In this document: one piece after another, positions 1 through 6,211 of the stretch
Numbering within the stretch: the stretch's first letter is position 1
Layout: each line of letters begins with the position of its first letter
DNA from: a bacterium
GTDB taxonomy: Bacteria; Zhuqueibacterota; Zhuqueibacteria; Residuimicrobiales; Krinioviventaceae
DNA: 6,435 nt
Direction of reading: 5' to 3'
Assembly: GCA_024278645.1 (NCBI GenBank)
Contig: JAJRST010000241.1
Location: 1-6,435, forward strand
The notes under the pieces: model-generated
Told to the model about the DNA's origin: nothing
Seen by the model: the letters and a program-made list of their open reading frames with translations, nothing else
Database searches by the model: none
Position numbers and translations under genes: made by a program

Positions 1-579
1 CTGATCGGCAAGGACGCGATCGATGTCGTAGCGCATCACATATTTGCGAAACCTGTTAAAATTGCCGACGCTTGTTTTTTTCCCGGCATCATTACGAATG
101 TGCACCTGAAAAGCCGCGCGGCTTGAAAACATGCCGGGGTCGCCCTCGCTCTTTTGTCGCAACACCGCGGTTAAAGCTTTTCCATCCCGATCTTTCCAGA
201 CGACGCTGTCTCGTTCCGCCTCGCTGACAGGGACGAGCAGCCGTCCCTGCTTTTGCGCCAGAATATTGTATATCTCGAGAAGAGAGTCGGCGGCGGCCCG
301 CAGTTCAAGCAGAACATGAAGTCCTTTGGCCTGCGGATCAGCCTCCACCTTCCAGAGCTGCTTTAGAACGCCGCCGGTTACAAAGTCATTTTTCTCGACA
401 TCGACGATATATATTTCCGCATAGGGGAATCCCGATCCGTCCTGTTCGCCATATTGTGCAAATGCGAAGAACTTGCCTTGCGGCGAAAATCCGAGGTTCA
501 AAAACTCCGCCCGATCGCCGGCGAAAAGTCCGGCGAACAGGAACAAAACCAAAAGCAGCATTATTTTCGGGATATTCAT
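1..579 (-). CDS. DUF2259 predicted secreted protein, partial (C-terminus outside the window)
   Basis: The frame is open from the ATG at 579 to the window edge, giving 193 residues with no stop, so the C-terminus is missing. Residues 1-21 (MNIPKIMLLLVLFLFAGLFA and a Gly) form a short hydrophobic signal peptide with one early Lys, so the product is probably exported. The following stretch, with AEFLNLGFSPQGKFFAF, YGEQDGSGFPYAEIY and IVDVEK at about residues 24-63, matches what I know of the DUF2259 family (COG5497, predicted secreted protein). The family has no established function. The opening resembles a single beta-propeller-like 'how the value is displayed' strand pair, but this is only an impression. 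The start is chosen because the ATG overlaps the stop of the upstream gene (ATGA) and has an AGGGAG ribosome site seven bases before it. It is the second gene of an operon with the arginyltransferase-like gene. Confidence 0.85.
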   Translation of the reverse strand, partial: MNIPKIMLLLVLFLFAGLFAGDRAEFLNLGFSPQGKFFAFAQYGEQDGSGFPYAEIYIVDVEKNDFVTGGVLKQLWKVEADPQAKGLHVLLELRAAADSLLEIYNILAQKQGRLLVPVSEAERDSVVWKDRDGKALTAVLRQKSEGDPGMFSSRAAFQVHIRNDAGKKTSVGNFNRFRKYVMRYDIDRVLADQ

Positions 580-1343
580 TTATCAACTCCCTGTGGGTAA
601 AACTTTTCAAGATACTCTTTGGTTTCCAACAAATGCTTGTCCACGTCGTTGGCATCCCTGTCGATTAAATATTTCAGCTCTTCAATATCCATCGACCAAC
701 GGAATCCGTTCCAGAATTGAACACCTTTGAATTGAGTCTTGTAAAGAGCATTTCTGCTGTAGCATGATCCGAGGTAGAGATGCTGAAACCCGGCTTCCTG
801 CAGCAGGCCAACCGTCGCGGTCATCATGTACATGCCCAGGCTTTTGTTGGCATGATTCAAATCATAAAAGGCATAATAATAAAACGCGGCCCTCGGGTTC
901 TCGAGATAGAGAACGACGATGCCGACCTCCTGCCGCGTGCCGGCGTCAGTGAACAACATGACATGCGAACACACAGGCGATGAAAAAAGACGTTCGAGCT
1001 TTTCATTTGTCATGACATCGCGGCCAAACTTGACATCCGCATAATTCTTGCAGAACTGCTGTCGCTCTTTTGTCAGCTCGAAATCCTTGCTCCCGACCAG
1101 GCTGAACGAGACGCCCTCGCCTTTTCGTAAAATCCTGCGATTTTCGGAAGACGGCGCATAATCCGCCAGCTTTACACGGATATGGCGGCACATATAGAAA
1201 CGATCAAGATTGTAAGAGCCGGGCAAAAATCCGCGATCCAAAATATCGGCGGACTGTTCGTTTTGCTCGGGAATGGCACAAATGGCATAAGGGAAAATAT
1301 AGTTAGAATAGTCTGATTTATATTCGGAGAACAGCAGTTTCAT
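576..1343 (-). CDS. Arginyl/leucyl-tRNA--protein transferase-like protein (ATE/Bpt family, GNAT fold)
   Basis: A 255-residue protein, about the usual length of bacterial ATE/Bpt enzymes (roughly 235-250), which move an amino acid from aminoacyl-tRNA to a protein N-terminus in the cytoplasm as an N-degron mark. Residues 17-75 resemble the ATE N-terminal domain: FPYA stands where CPYL is usual, followed by RGFLPGS, FYMCRHIRVKLADY and SSENRRILRK (66-74). Residues about 140-216 resemble the ATE C-terminal acyltransferase domain: GIVVLYL, FYYYAFYDLNHANKSLGMYM, LYLGSCYSRN, LYKTQFKG and WNGFRW. The N-terminal cysteine cluster of canonical ATE is not kept; only C22 and C52 lie in that domain, with no CC pair. 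It may therefore be a divergent transferase or a GNAT enzyme with another acceptor. The start is supported by GGAAAGG six bases upstream (1350-1356) and a strong promoter beyond it. The stop overlaps the DUF2259 start by four bases. Confidence 0.75.
   Translation of the reverse strand: MKLLFSEYKSDYSNYIFPYAICAIPEQNEQSADILDRGFLPGSYNLDRFYMCRHIRVKLADYAPSSENRRILRKGEGVSFSLVGSKDFELTKERQQFCKNYADVKFGRDVMTNEKLERLFSSPVCSHVMLFTDAGTRQEVGIVVLYLENPRAAFYYYAFYDLNHANKSLGMYMMTATVGLLQEAGFQHLYLGSCYSRNALYKTQFKGVQFWNGFRWSMDIEELKYLIDRDANDVDKHLLETKEYLEKFYPQGVDK
587..592 (-). promoter_or_regulatory. Ribosome binding site inside the transferase-like gene, for the DUF2259 gene
   Basis: On the minus strand this reads AGGGAG, followed by seven bases (TTGATAA) and the ATG at 579. 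It lies within the last codons of the transferase-like gene. Together with the ATGA stop/start overlap it fixes the DUF2259 start and indicates coupled translation. Confidence 0.75.
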
Positions 1344-1436
1344 TCATTGCCTTTCCAATTTGTGTAACTTTTGTAAATAAACATTATAGCAATTTGTCTC
1401 CATTCATACAAGAATATAATGGAAAAATGAATGAAA
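1338..1436. repeat. 11-bp inverted repeat flanking the leftward promoter
   Basis: TTTCATTCATT at 1338-1348 and its exact reverse complement AATGAATGAAA at 1426-1436 are separated by 77 bases. The left arm covers the start codon of the transferase-like gene, and the right arm lies upstream of its -35. The arms are AT-rich, so chance is possible. If real, they could be a pair of regulator sites bracketing the promoter. Confidence 0.3.
1383..1411 (-). promoter_or_regulatory. Sigma-70-type promoter with extended -10 for the transferase/DUF2259 operon
   Basis: On the minus strand, TTGTAT (1406-1411) and a perfect TATAAT (1383-1388) are separated by 17 bases, and TGC directly precedes the -10 (extended -10). 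The predicted start of transcription is near 1375, giving a leader of about 30 nt with a GGAAAGG ribosome site before the ATG at 1343. This is a prediction from consensus match and good placement only. Confidence 0.7.
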
Positions 1437-1474
1437 TTTATATTTTATTTTCGCGTGTAAATCAAACATTTTAC

Positions 1475-1503
1475 TTGCCTTTTAAAAAACTATTCAATAT
1501 AAT
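1475..1503 (+). promoter_or_regulatory. Sigma-70-type promoter for gdhA and the downstream gene
   Basis: TTGCCT (1475-1480) and a perfect TATAAT (1498-1503) are separated by 17 bases. Transcription would start near 1510, about 200 bases before the gdhA ATG. An imperfect dyad with AATT arms (1501-1513, around a GCGCG core) overlaps the -10 and the expected start point and could be an operator. No better-placed promoter is evident closer to gdhA: TATAAA at 1686-1691 lacks a -35 match and lies too near the ribosome site. Confidence 0.65.
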
Positions 1504-1509
1504 TGCGCG

Positions 1510-1711
1510 AATTAACCTGATTCGGTTTTCAGTAAAATACCGACTTGTATTTCACAACAGTGCAAGCATTAAATAAAGAATCGGGTATTCATAGTCGCAC
1601 TAATGATGATGAATAAAATGACATCCTCTTTTTTCCCACATAGAACTTTGCAGTTCCGCATAGTTAGCACACCACTAATTAACCATATAAATAAAAACCA
1701 AGGGAGCAGTC
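1510..1711 (+). other. Predicted long 5' untranslated leader of gdhA
   Basis: If the promoter at 1475-1503 is the one used, about 200 nt are transcribed before gdhA. The stretch contains a weak hairpin at 1522-1543 (TCGGT paired with ACCGA, with an internal mismatch and two further pairs) and a run of three ATG codons at 1603-1611. These open a 42-codon frame that ends at 1731, inside gdhA and out of its frame. The frame has no ribosome site. No known riboswitch is recognised and no intrinsic terminator is visible in the leader. Confidence 0.4.
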
Positions 1712-3073
1712 ATGAACCAATTCGTCGATGACATCGGTGAGGCCGTAAAGGCAAAAAACCCCGGTGAAATAGAGTTTCATCAGGCGGTTATTGAAGTGGC
1801 GGAATCGATCGAGCTGGTATACGAAAAATACCCGCACTATCGCAGCTACAAAATTTTCGAACGAATGGTTGAACCGGAGCGCGTCATTATGTTCCGCGTT
1901 CCGTGGATGGATGATCAAGGCGAGATTCAAATCAATCGCGGTTTCCGCATTGAAATGAACAGCGCCATCGGCCCTTACAAGGGCGGCCTGCGTTTTCACC
2001 CATCCGTAAATCTCGGCATTTTAAAATTCCTGGCTTTTGAGCAAGTTTTCAAGAACAGCCTGACCTCGCTTCCCATTGGCGGCGGCAAGGGCGGTTCCGA
2101 TTTTGATCCGAAAGGCAAGAGCGACAACGAAGTGATGCGTTTCTGCCAGAGTTTTATGAGCGAACTGTTCCGACATATCGGCCCGGATACGGATGTGCCG
2201 GCCGGCGACATCGGCGTCGGCGGTCGCGAAATCGGCTTTATGTTCGGACAATACAAAAGGCTGAAAAACGAATTCACCGGCGTTCTCACGGGCAAGGGTC
2301 TGAACTGGGGCGGCTCGCTCATTCGTCCCGAAGCCACCGGCTACGGCGCCGTGTACATGGCCGCTGAAATGCTGGCCACCCGCAACGAGACGCTGGAGGG
2401 CAAAACATGCCTTGTCTCCGGCTCCGGCAACGTGGCGCAGTACACCACCGAGAAGCTTCTCGAGCTGGGCGCTAAAATAGTAACGCTTTCCGATTCCAGC
2501 GGCTACATTTACGACGAAAAAGGCATTGACCGCGAAAAACTGGAATTCGTCATGGATTTGAAGAATGTCCGTCGCGGACGCATTAAAGAATATGTCGATA
2601 AATTTCCCGACGCGGTGTACACGCCCTCGGACCCCAGTGCTGATTTCAACCCGCTTTGGAACCACAAGGCGCAATGCGCATTCCCCAGCGCCACGCAAAA
2701 CGAGATCAACGGCAAGGATGCGCAGCATCTGCTGGACAACGGCGTGTATGTCGTTTCCGAAGGCGCCAACATGCCGACCACGCTCGACGGCGTAAAATTA
2801 TTCCTCGACGCCGGCATTTTGTATGCCCCGGGAAAAGCGGCCAACGCCGGCGGCGTCGCCGTATCCGGTCTGGAAATGGCGCAAAACAGCTCCAGGCTGC
2901 CGTGGACTCGCGAAGAGGTCGACAAGCGCTTGCAGATGATCATGAAAAATATCCACAAAACATGCGTGGACCAGGCGGAACATTTTGGCACGCCGGGCAA
3001 CTATGTCAACGGCGCCAACATCGGTGGTTTCATCAAAGTCGCCGACGCCATGATCGATCAAGGTCTGGTCTAG
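1712..3073 (+). CDS. gdhA: NADP-dependent glutamate dehydrogenase (EC 1.4.1.4)
   Basis: Cytoplasmic enzyme making L-glutamate from 2-oxoglutarate and ammonium with a reduced dinucleotide. At 453 residues it has the usual length of the small hexameric bacterial class and looks intact. The glutamate-binding domain comes first: PYKGGLRF with K90, FKNSL with K114, PIGGGKGGSDFDP with the catalytic K126, and PAGDIGVGGREIG with D166. The Rossmann domain follows, with VSGSGNVAQY at 235-244. The second strand ends in LSDSSG (259-264), as in the E. coli NADP enzyme; the Clostridium symbiosum NAD enzyme has SGPDG there, so NADP is favoured. The substrate-side motif VSGLEMAQNS (S385) is also present. An AGGGAG ribosome site at 1701-1706, five bases before the ATG, supports the start. 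The next gene begins 33 bases after the stop with no terminator between, so the two are probably co-transcribed. Confidence 0.97.
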   Translation: MNQFVDDIGEAVKAKNPGEIEFHQAVIEVAESIELVYEKYPHYRSYKIFERMVEPERVIMFRVPWMDDQGEIQINRGFRIEMNSAIGPYKGGLRFHPSVNLGILKFLAFEQVFKNSLTSLPIGGGKGGSDFDPKGKSDNEVMRFCQSFMSELFRHIGPDTDVPAGDIGVGGREIGFMFGQYKRLKNEFTGVLTGKGLNWGGSLIRPEATGYGAVYMAAEMLATRNETLEGKTCLVSGSGNVAQYTTEKLLELGAKIVTLSDSSGYIYDEKGIDREKLEFVMDLKNVRRGRIKEYVDKFPDAVYTPSDPSADFNPLWNHKAQCAFPSATQNEINGKDAQHLLDNGVYVVSEGANMPTTLDGVKLFLDAGILYAPGKAANAGGVAVSGLEMAQNSSRLPWTREEVDKRLQMIMKNIHKTCVDQAEHFGTPGNYVNGANIGGFIKVADAMIDQGLV

Positions 3074-3106
3074 GTTAACGTGGCGCCGAGATAGAACGGA
3101 TTATTA

Positions 3107-6103
3107 ATGTGGAATAACAGGGAAAAAAAATCCATGCCGCAGGCCGACCCCTTGTGGGTCGCCCGCGGCTATGGCGCCCAATTCCAGGGGTTCCAGAACC
3201 TGATGCGTCAACGCATCAGGGATGTGCTGCTTGTCGCGAGTTTGTACGATCTTTACATTTTCGATGAAGATGAACGACTTTACGAACTGGTTTACCAGCA
3301 ATATCACGGTCTTAATCTGAGCCACGCGCCGGAATTCACCCGCGTCAGCAGGGGCGAGGATGCCAAAAAGCTGCTGCAAGGGCAGGAACACTTTGACCTC
3401 ATCATCACCACGCTTCATCTTGAAGATATGAGCGTCGTTGATTTTGTGCAGGATATCAGGGCAAAAGGCGTCGAGACGCCCATTGTGTTGCTGGCGTTTG
3501 ACAACCGGGAAATTGCCGATTATATATCGTCCCCCCTGCTGGCATCGTTCGACCAGGTTTTCATCTGGCAGGGCGATTACCAATTGATCATGGCCATCAT
3601 CAAGCATCTTGAAGACAAGATGAATGTGGAGCACGATACCAACCTGATCGGCGTGCAATCCATCGTCCTCGTCGAGGATAATATTCGCTATTATTCCTCA
3701 TTTCTGCCCATCATCTACCAGGAGGTGATGAAGCAGTCGTTGAACTTGTTGGCGGAGAGTATGAATTTCTCCCATATCCGCCTGCGGCAGCGCGCCCGCC
3801 CCAAAATACTGTTGTGCAAAAGTTACGAGGAAGCCTGGAAATATATCGAAGCTTTTCACGAAACCATTTTGGGCGTCATCTCCGATATTGACTTTCCCAA
3901 GGATGGAGAGCCGTGCCCCACGGCCGGTTTTGAATTGGCGAAAAATGTTCGCGCCCTGCACCAGGACATTCCCATCTTGCTGCACTCCAACATGCCTGAG
4001 AATGAAAAAGAAGCGGAAAAGATGCAGGTCCGCTTTCTGCTCAAGGACTCTCCCACACTGTTGCATGAACTGAGAAAGTTCATGAAAGAAGAGCTTTCAT
4101 TTGGCGAGTTTGTCTTCCGAACCCCGGATGGACGCGAGGTCGCGCGCGCCAACGATTTATTGTCGCTGGAAAAAGCCCTGGGAACCGTGCCCGAAGAGAG
4201 CATCCGTTACCACGCGGAGAGAAATCATTTTTCAAACTGGCTCAAGGCGCGCACCGAATTTGACCTGGCCTACGAACTGCGTCCGCGAAAAGTGACGGAT
4301 TATGACAGCGTCGAGGATACCCGGCGAATGCTCATAAAAACACTGCGCGAATATCGCAAGCGGCAGCAACGCGGCGTCATCACCGACTTTCATCGAGACA
4401 CATTCGACCCTTTATGCAGCATTTCCAGGGTCGGCAACGGTTCGCTCGGCGGCAAGGCTCGCGGCCTGGCTTTTGTCAGCATTCTGGTGAACAAGGAAAA
4501 TTTACTGGAGGCCTTCAAAGGCGTTCAGGTCTTTATTCCTGCGGCGATCGTCATCAGTACGGAGATTTTTGACGAGTTTGTCGAGGAAAACGATCTGCAT
4601 ACATTTGCGCTTGAATCCAACGACGACCGGGAAATTATACGTCGTTTTTTAAGCGCGGACAAGTATCCCGAAAAACTGCTGGAAGACCTGAATATCTTTC
4701 TGGAAATTGAAAAAGGCCCCATCGCCGTTCGCTCATCCAGCCTGCTCGAAGACTCGCGCAACCAGCCGTTCGCCGGCGTGTATAACACCTACATGCTGCC
4801 CAACCGGGGAACGTACGCAATACGGATCGGGCAGCTGTTGAACGCTATAAAGCTTGTCTATGCTTCCACTTTTTTATCTCCGGCAAAACACTATATCAAG
4901 GCGACATCCTTCCGCCTGGAAGAAGAAAAAATGGCGGTCATTGTGCAAAAGCTGGTCGGCTCGGAACATTACGACCGCTTTTACCCGGACATTTCCGGCG
5001 TTGCGCGTTCCAACAATTTCTATCCGATCAAGCCGCAAAAGCCGCAGGACGGCATTGTTTCAATTGCCTTTGGACTCGGTAAAATGGTCGTCGAAGGCGG
5101 TCCGTCCGTCCGCTTTAGTCCAAAGCATCCCCTGCGCACAAATTTGCTGGCCGATCCCAAAACCGTGCTCAACGAGACGCAAAAGTCCTTTTACGCCCTT
5201 GACCTCAATGACGCTTCTTTGAATGAAGGCGTCTCCGATTATCTGGTTAAGGAATATTCCCTCAGCGAAGCTGAAAAGGACGGTACGCTGGCCATCGCCG
5301 GTTCCGTTTATTCTCCGGAAAACAACGCCATTTACGACGGCATCTCCAGGCCTGGGCTCAGACTGGTCACCTTTAGCTCCCTGCTCAAAAGCGGCATCTT
5401 ACCTCTGGCGGAGATATGTGATAAAATTGTTAAAACAGGCGCCAAGGGCATGGGCATACCCGTGGAAATCGAGTTTGCCGTCAGTCTGCGAAAAAGTCCT
5501 TCGGAGCCGCATCGCTTCGGCATCCTGCAGATGCGCCCCATGGTGCTCAGCCGCGAGTTGGAGGAACTGGATGTTAACGAACACGAACCCGGGCAGCTCA
5601 TCTGTAAAAGCTCCAATGTATTGGGAAACGGCGTCATCGACAATGTCTTTGACATCATTCTCGTAAACCGGGAAAAATTCGACCGCGCCAGGAGCCGCGA
5701 TGCGGCGGCGATCCTTAACCGGCTGAACGCTAAAATGCTTGACGAAGGGAAGCCATATCTTTTGATAGGCGTGGGCAGATGGGGCTCGCTCGATCCCTGG
5801 CTGGGCATACCGGTCACCTGGGATATGATCAACGGCGCCCGCGCCATCGTCGAAACGGATTTTGTCGACTTTCGCGTCTCTCCATCGCAGGGTTCGCATT
5901 TCTTTCAAAACCTCACATCTTTTCAGGTGGGCTATTTCACCGTTCATTCCCATAACAATGAAGATTTTATCGACTGGGATTGGCTGCTGCAACAAAAAGT
6001 GGTCGAGCACATCGGCCCGATCCGACGCCTTCATTTTAAAAAGCCGGTTATCATTAAAATGAACGGGCATGAGAATAAAGGCGTGATTGTAAAGCCATCT
6101 TGA
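3107..6103 (+). CDS. Two receiver-like domains fused to a PEP/pyruvate-binding (PPDK N-terminal, ATP-grasp) domain
   Basis: A 998-residue soluble protein. Residues 38-172 look like a degenerate receiver (LLVAS, FDLIITTLHLEDM, TPIVLLAF) with Thr at 102 where the phospho-Asp should be. Residues 184-330 look like an intact receiver: VEDN (D191), VISDIDFP (phospho-acceptor D260), LLHSN (S294) and FLLKDS (K313). Residues about 436-815 carry the PPDK/PEP-synthase nucleotide-binding domain: GSLGGKARGL (K450), IAVRSSSLLED (R542), FAGVYNTY, MAVIVQKLVG, IAFGLGKMV, PVEIEF (E787, E789) and FGILQMRP (Q808, R810). The phospho-His swivel domain (TSH motif) and the PEP-binding barrel are absent. Instead there is a C-terminal domain with LLIGVGRWGSLDPWLGIPV and QGSHFFQNLTSF. 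It therefore cannot perform the full PPDK or PEP synthase reaction alone; a phosphotransfer or sensing role is inferred. The ATG at 3107 has only a weak ACGGA before it. The ATG at 3134, preceded by AGGGA eleven bases away, is a real alternative (first nine residues lost). It lies 33 bases after gdhA. Confidence 0.9.
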   Translation: MWNNREKKSMPQADPLWVARGYGAQFQGFQNLMRQRIRDVLLVASLYDLYIFDEDERLYELVYQQYHGLNLSHAPEFTRVSRGEDAKKLLQGQEHFDLIITTLHLEDMSVVDFVQDIRAKGVETPIVLLAFDNREIADYISSPLLASFDQVFIWQGDYQLIMAIIKHLEDKMNVEHDTNLIGVQSIVLVEDNIRYYSSFLPIIYQEVMKQSLNLLAESMNFSHIRLRQRARPKILLCKSYEEAWKYIEAFHETILGVISDIDFPKDGEPCPTAGFELAKNVRALHQDIPILLHSNMPENEKEAEKMQVRFLLKDSPTLLHELRKFMKEELSFGEFVFRTPDGREVARANDLLSLEKALGTVPEESIRYHAERNHFSNWLKARTEFDLAYELRPRKVTDYDSVEDTRRMLIKTLREYRKRQQRGVITDFHRDTFDPLCSISRVGNGSLGGKARGLAFVSILVNKENLLEAFKGVQVFIPAAIVISTEIFDEFVEENDLHTFALESNDDREIIRRFLSADKYPEKLLEDLNIFLEIEKGPIAVRSSSLLEDSRNQPFAGVYNTYMLPNRGTYAIRIGQLLNAIKLVYASTFLSPAKHYIKATSFRLEEEKMAVIVQKLVGSEHYDRFYPDISGVARSNNFYPIKPQKPQDGIVSIAFGLGKMVVEGGPSVRFSPKHPLRTNLLADPKTVLNETQKSFYALDLNDASLNEGVSDYLVKEYSLSEAEKDGTLAIAGSVYSPENNAIYDGISRPGLRLVTFSSLLKSGILPLAEICDKIVKTGAKGMGIPVEIEFAVSLRKSPSEPHRFGILQMRPMVLSRELEELDVNEHEPGQLICKSSNVLGNGVIDNVFDIILVNREKFDRARSRDAAAILNRLNAKMLDEGKPYLLIGVGRWGSLDPWLGIPVTWDMINGARAIVETDFVDFRVSPSQGSHFFQNLTSFQVGYFTVHSHNNEDFIDWDWLLQQKVVEHIGPIRRLHFKKPVIIKMNGHENKGVIVKPS

Positions 6104-6159
6104 GAGGTAAATTTAATTTGTATTTATGAAAATATTTTCGCTAATTAGTATATCTCAAA

Positions 6160-6187
6160 TTACAATAGTTCATCCATCAATGATAAT
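6160..6187 (+). promoter_or_regulatory. Possible promoter of the toxin-antitoxin remnant
   Basis: TTACAA (6160-6165) and GATAAT (6182-6187) are separated by 16 bases in the AT-rich gap after the PEP-domain gene. The -10 matches five of six consensus bases, the -35 only three. An 8-bp palindrome CTAATTAG at 6141-6148 lies just upstream. It is placed sensibly for the ribosome site AGAAGG at 6198-6203, but in AT-rich DNA such matches are common. Confidence 0.35.
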
Positions 6188-6211
6188 AAAATACGTTAGA
6201 AGGTAATCGAA

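Larger units (their letters stand above)
1344..1711. other. AT-rich divergent intergenic region between the two operons
   Basis: This 368-base stretch separates the leftward transferase operon from gdhA. It holds back-to-back promoters (1383-1411 leftward, 1475-1503 rightward), the 11-bp inverted repeat, and the gdhA leader. I see no tRNA or recognisable riboswitch. A TTG-started 60-codon frame at 1394-1576 has AT-driven composition, no ribosome site and no recognisable family, so I do not call it a gene. Confidence 0.8.

Noticed and set aside
1394..1576. A TTG-started 60-codon plus-strand frame in the intergenic region
   Set aside because: It spans both predicted promoters, has no ribosome site, is AT-driven in composition, and resembles no family I know.
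1603..1731. A 42-codon frame with three ATGs overlapping the gdhA start, as a leader peptide gene
   Set aside because: No ribosome site precedes it and the peptide has no repeated regulatory codons; kept only as a weak remark on the leader.
2021..2728. A long minus-strand open frame (235 codons) opposite gdhA
   Set aside because: It is antisense to an intact, highly conserved gene and is explained by GC-biased codon positions; no ribosome site or family signature is seen.
5399..6070. A long minus-strand open frame (223 codons) opposite the PEP-domain gene
   Set aside because: It is a shadow of the conserved coding strand, with no start signals or recognisable motifs.
3107..6103. Annotation of the large gene as phosphoenolpyruvate synthase (ppsA) or PPDK
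   Set aside because: Only the nucleotide-binding domain is shared; the phospho-His and PEP/pyruvate barrel domains are missing.
6128..6139. Palindrome GAAAATATTTTC after the PEP-domain gene, as a transcription terminator
   Set aside because: The stem is almost wholly A-T and no following U-run stands out, so it does not look like an intrinsic terminator.
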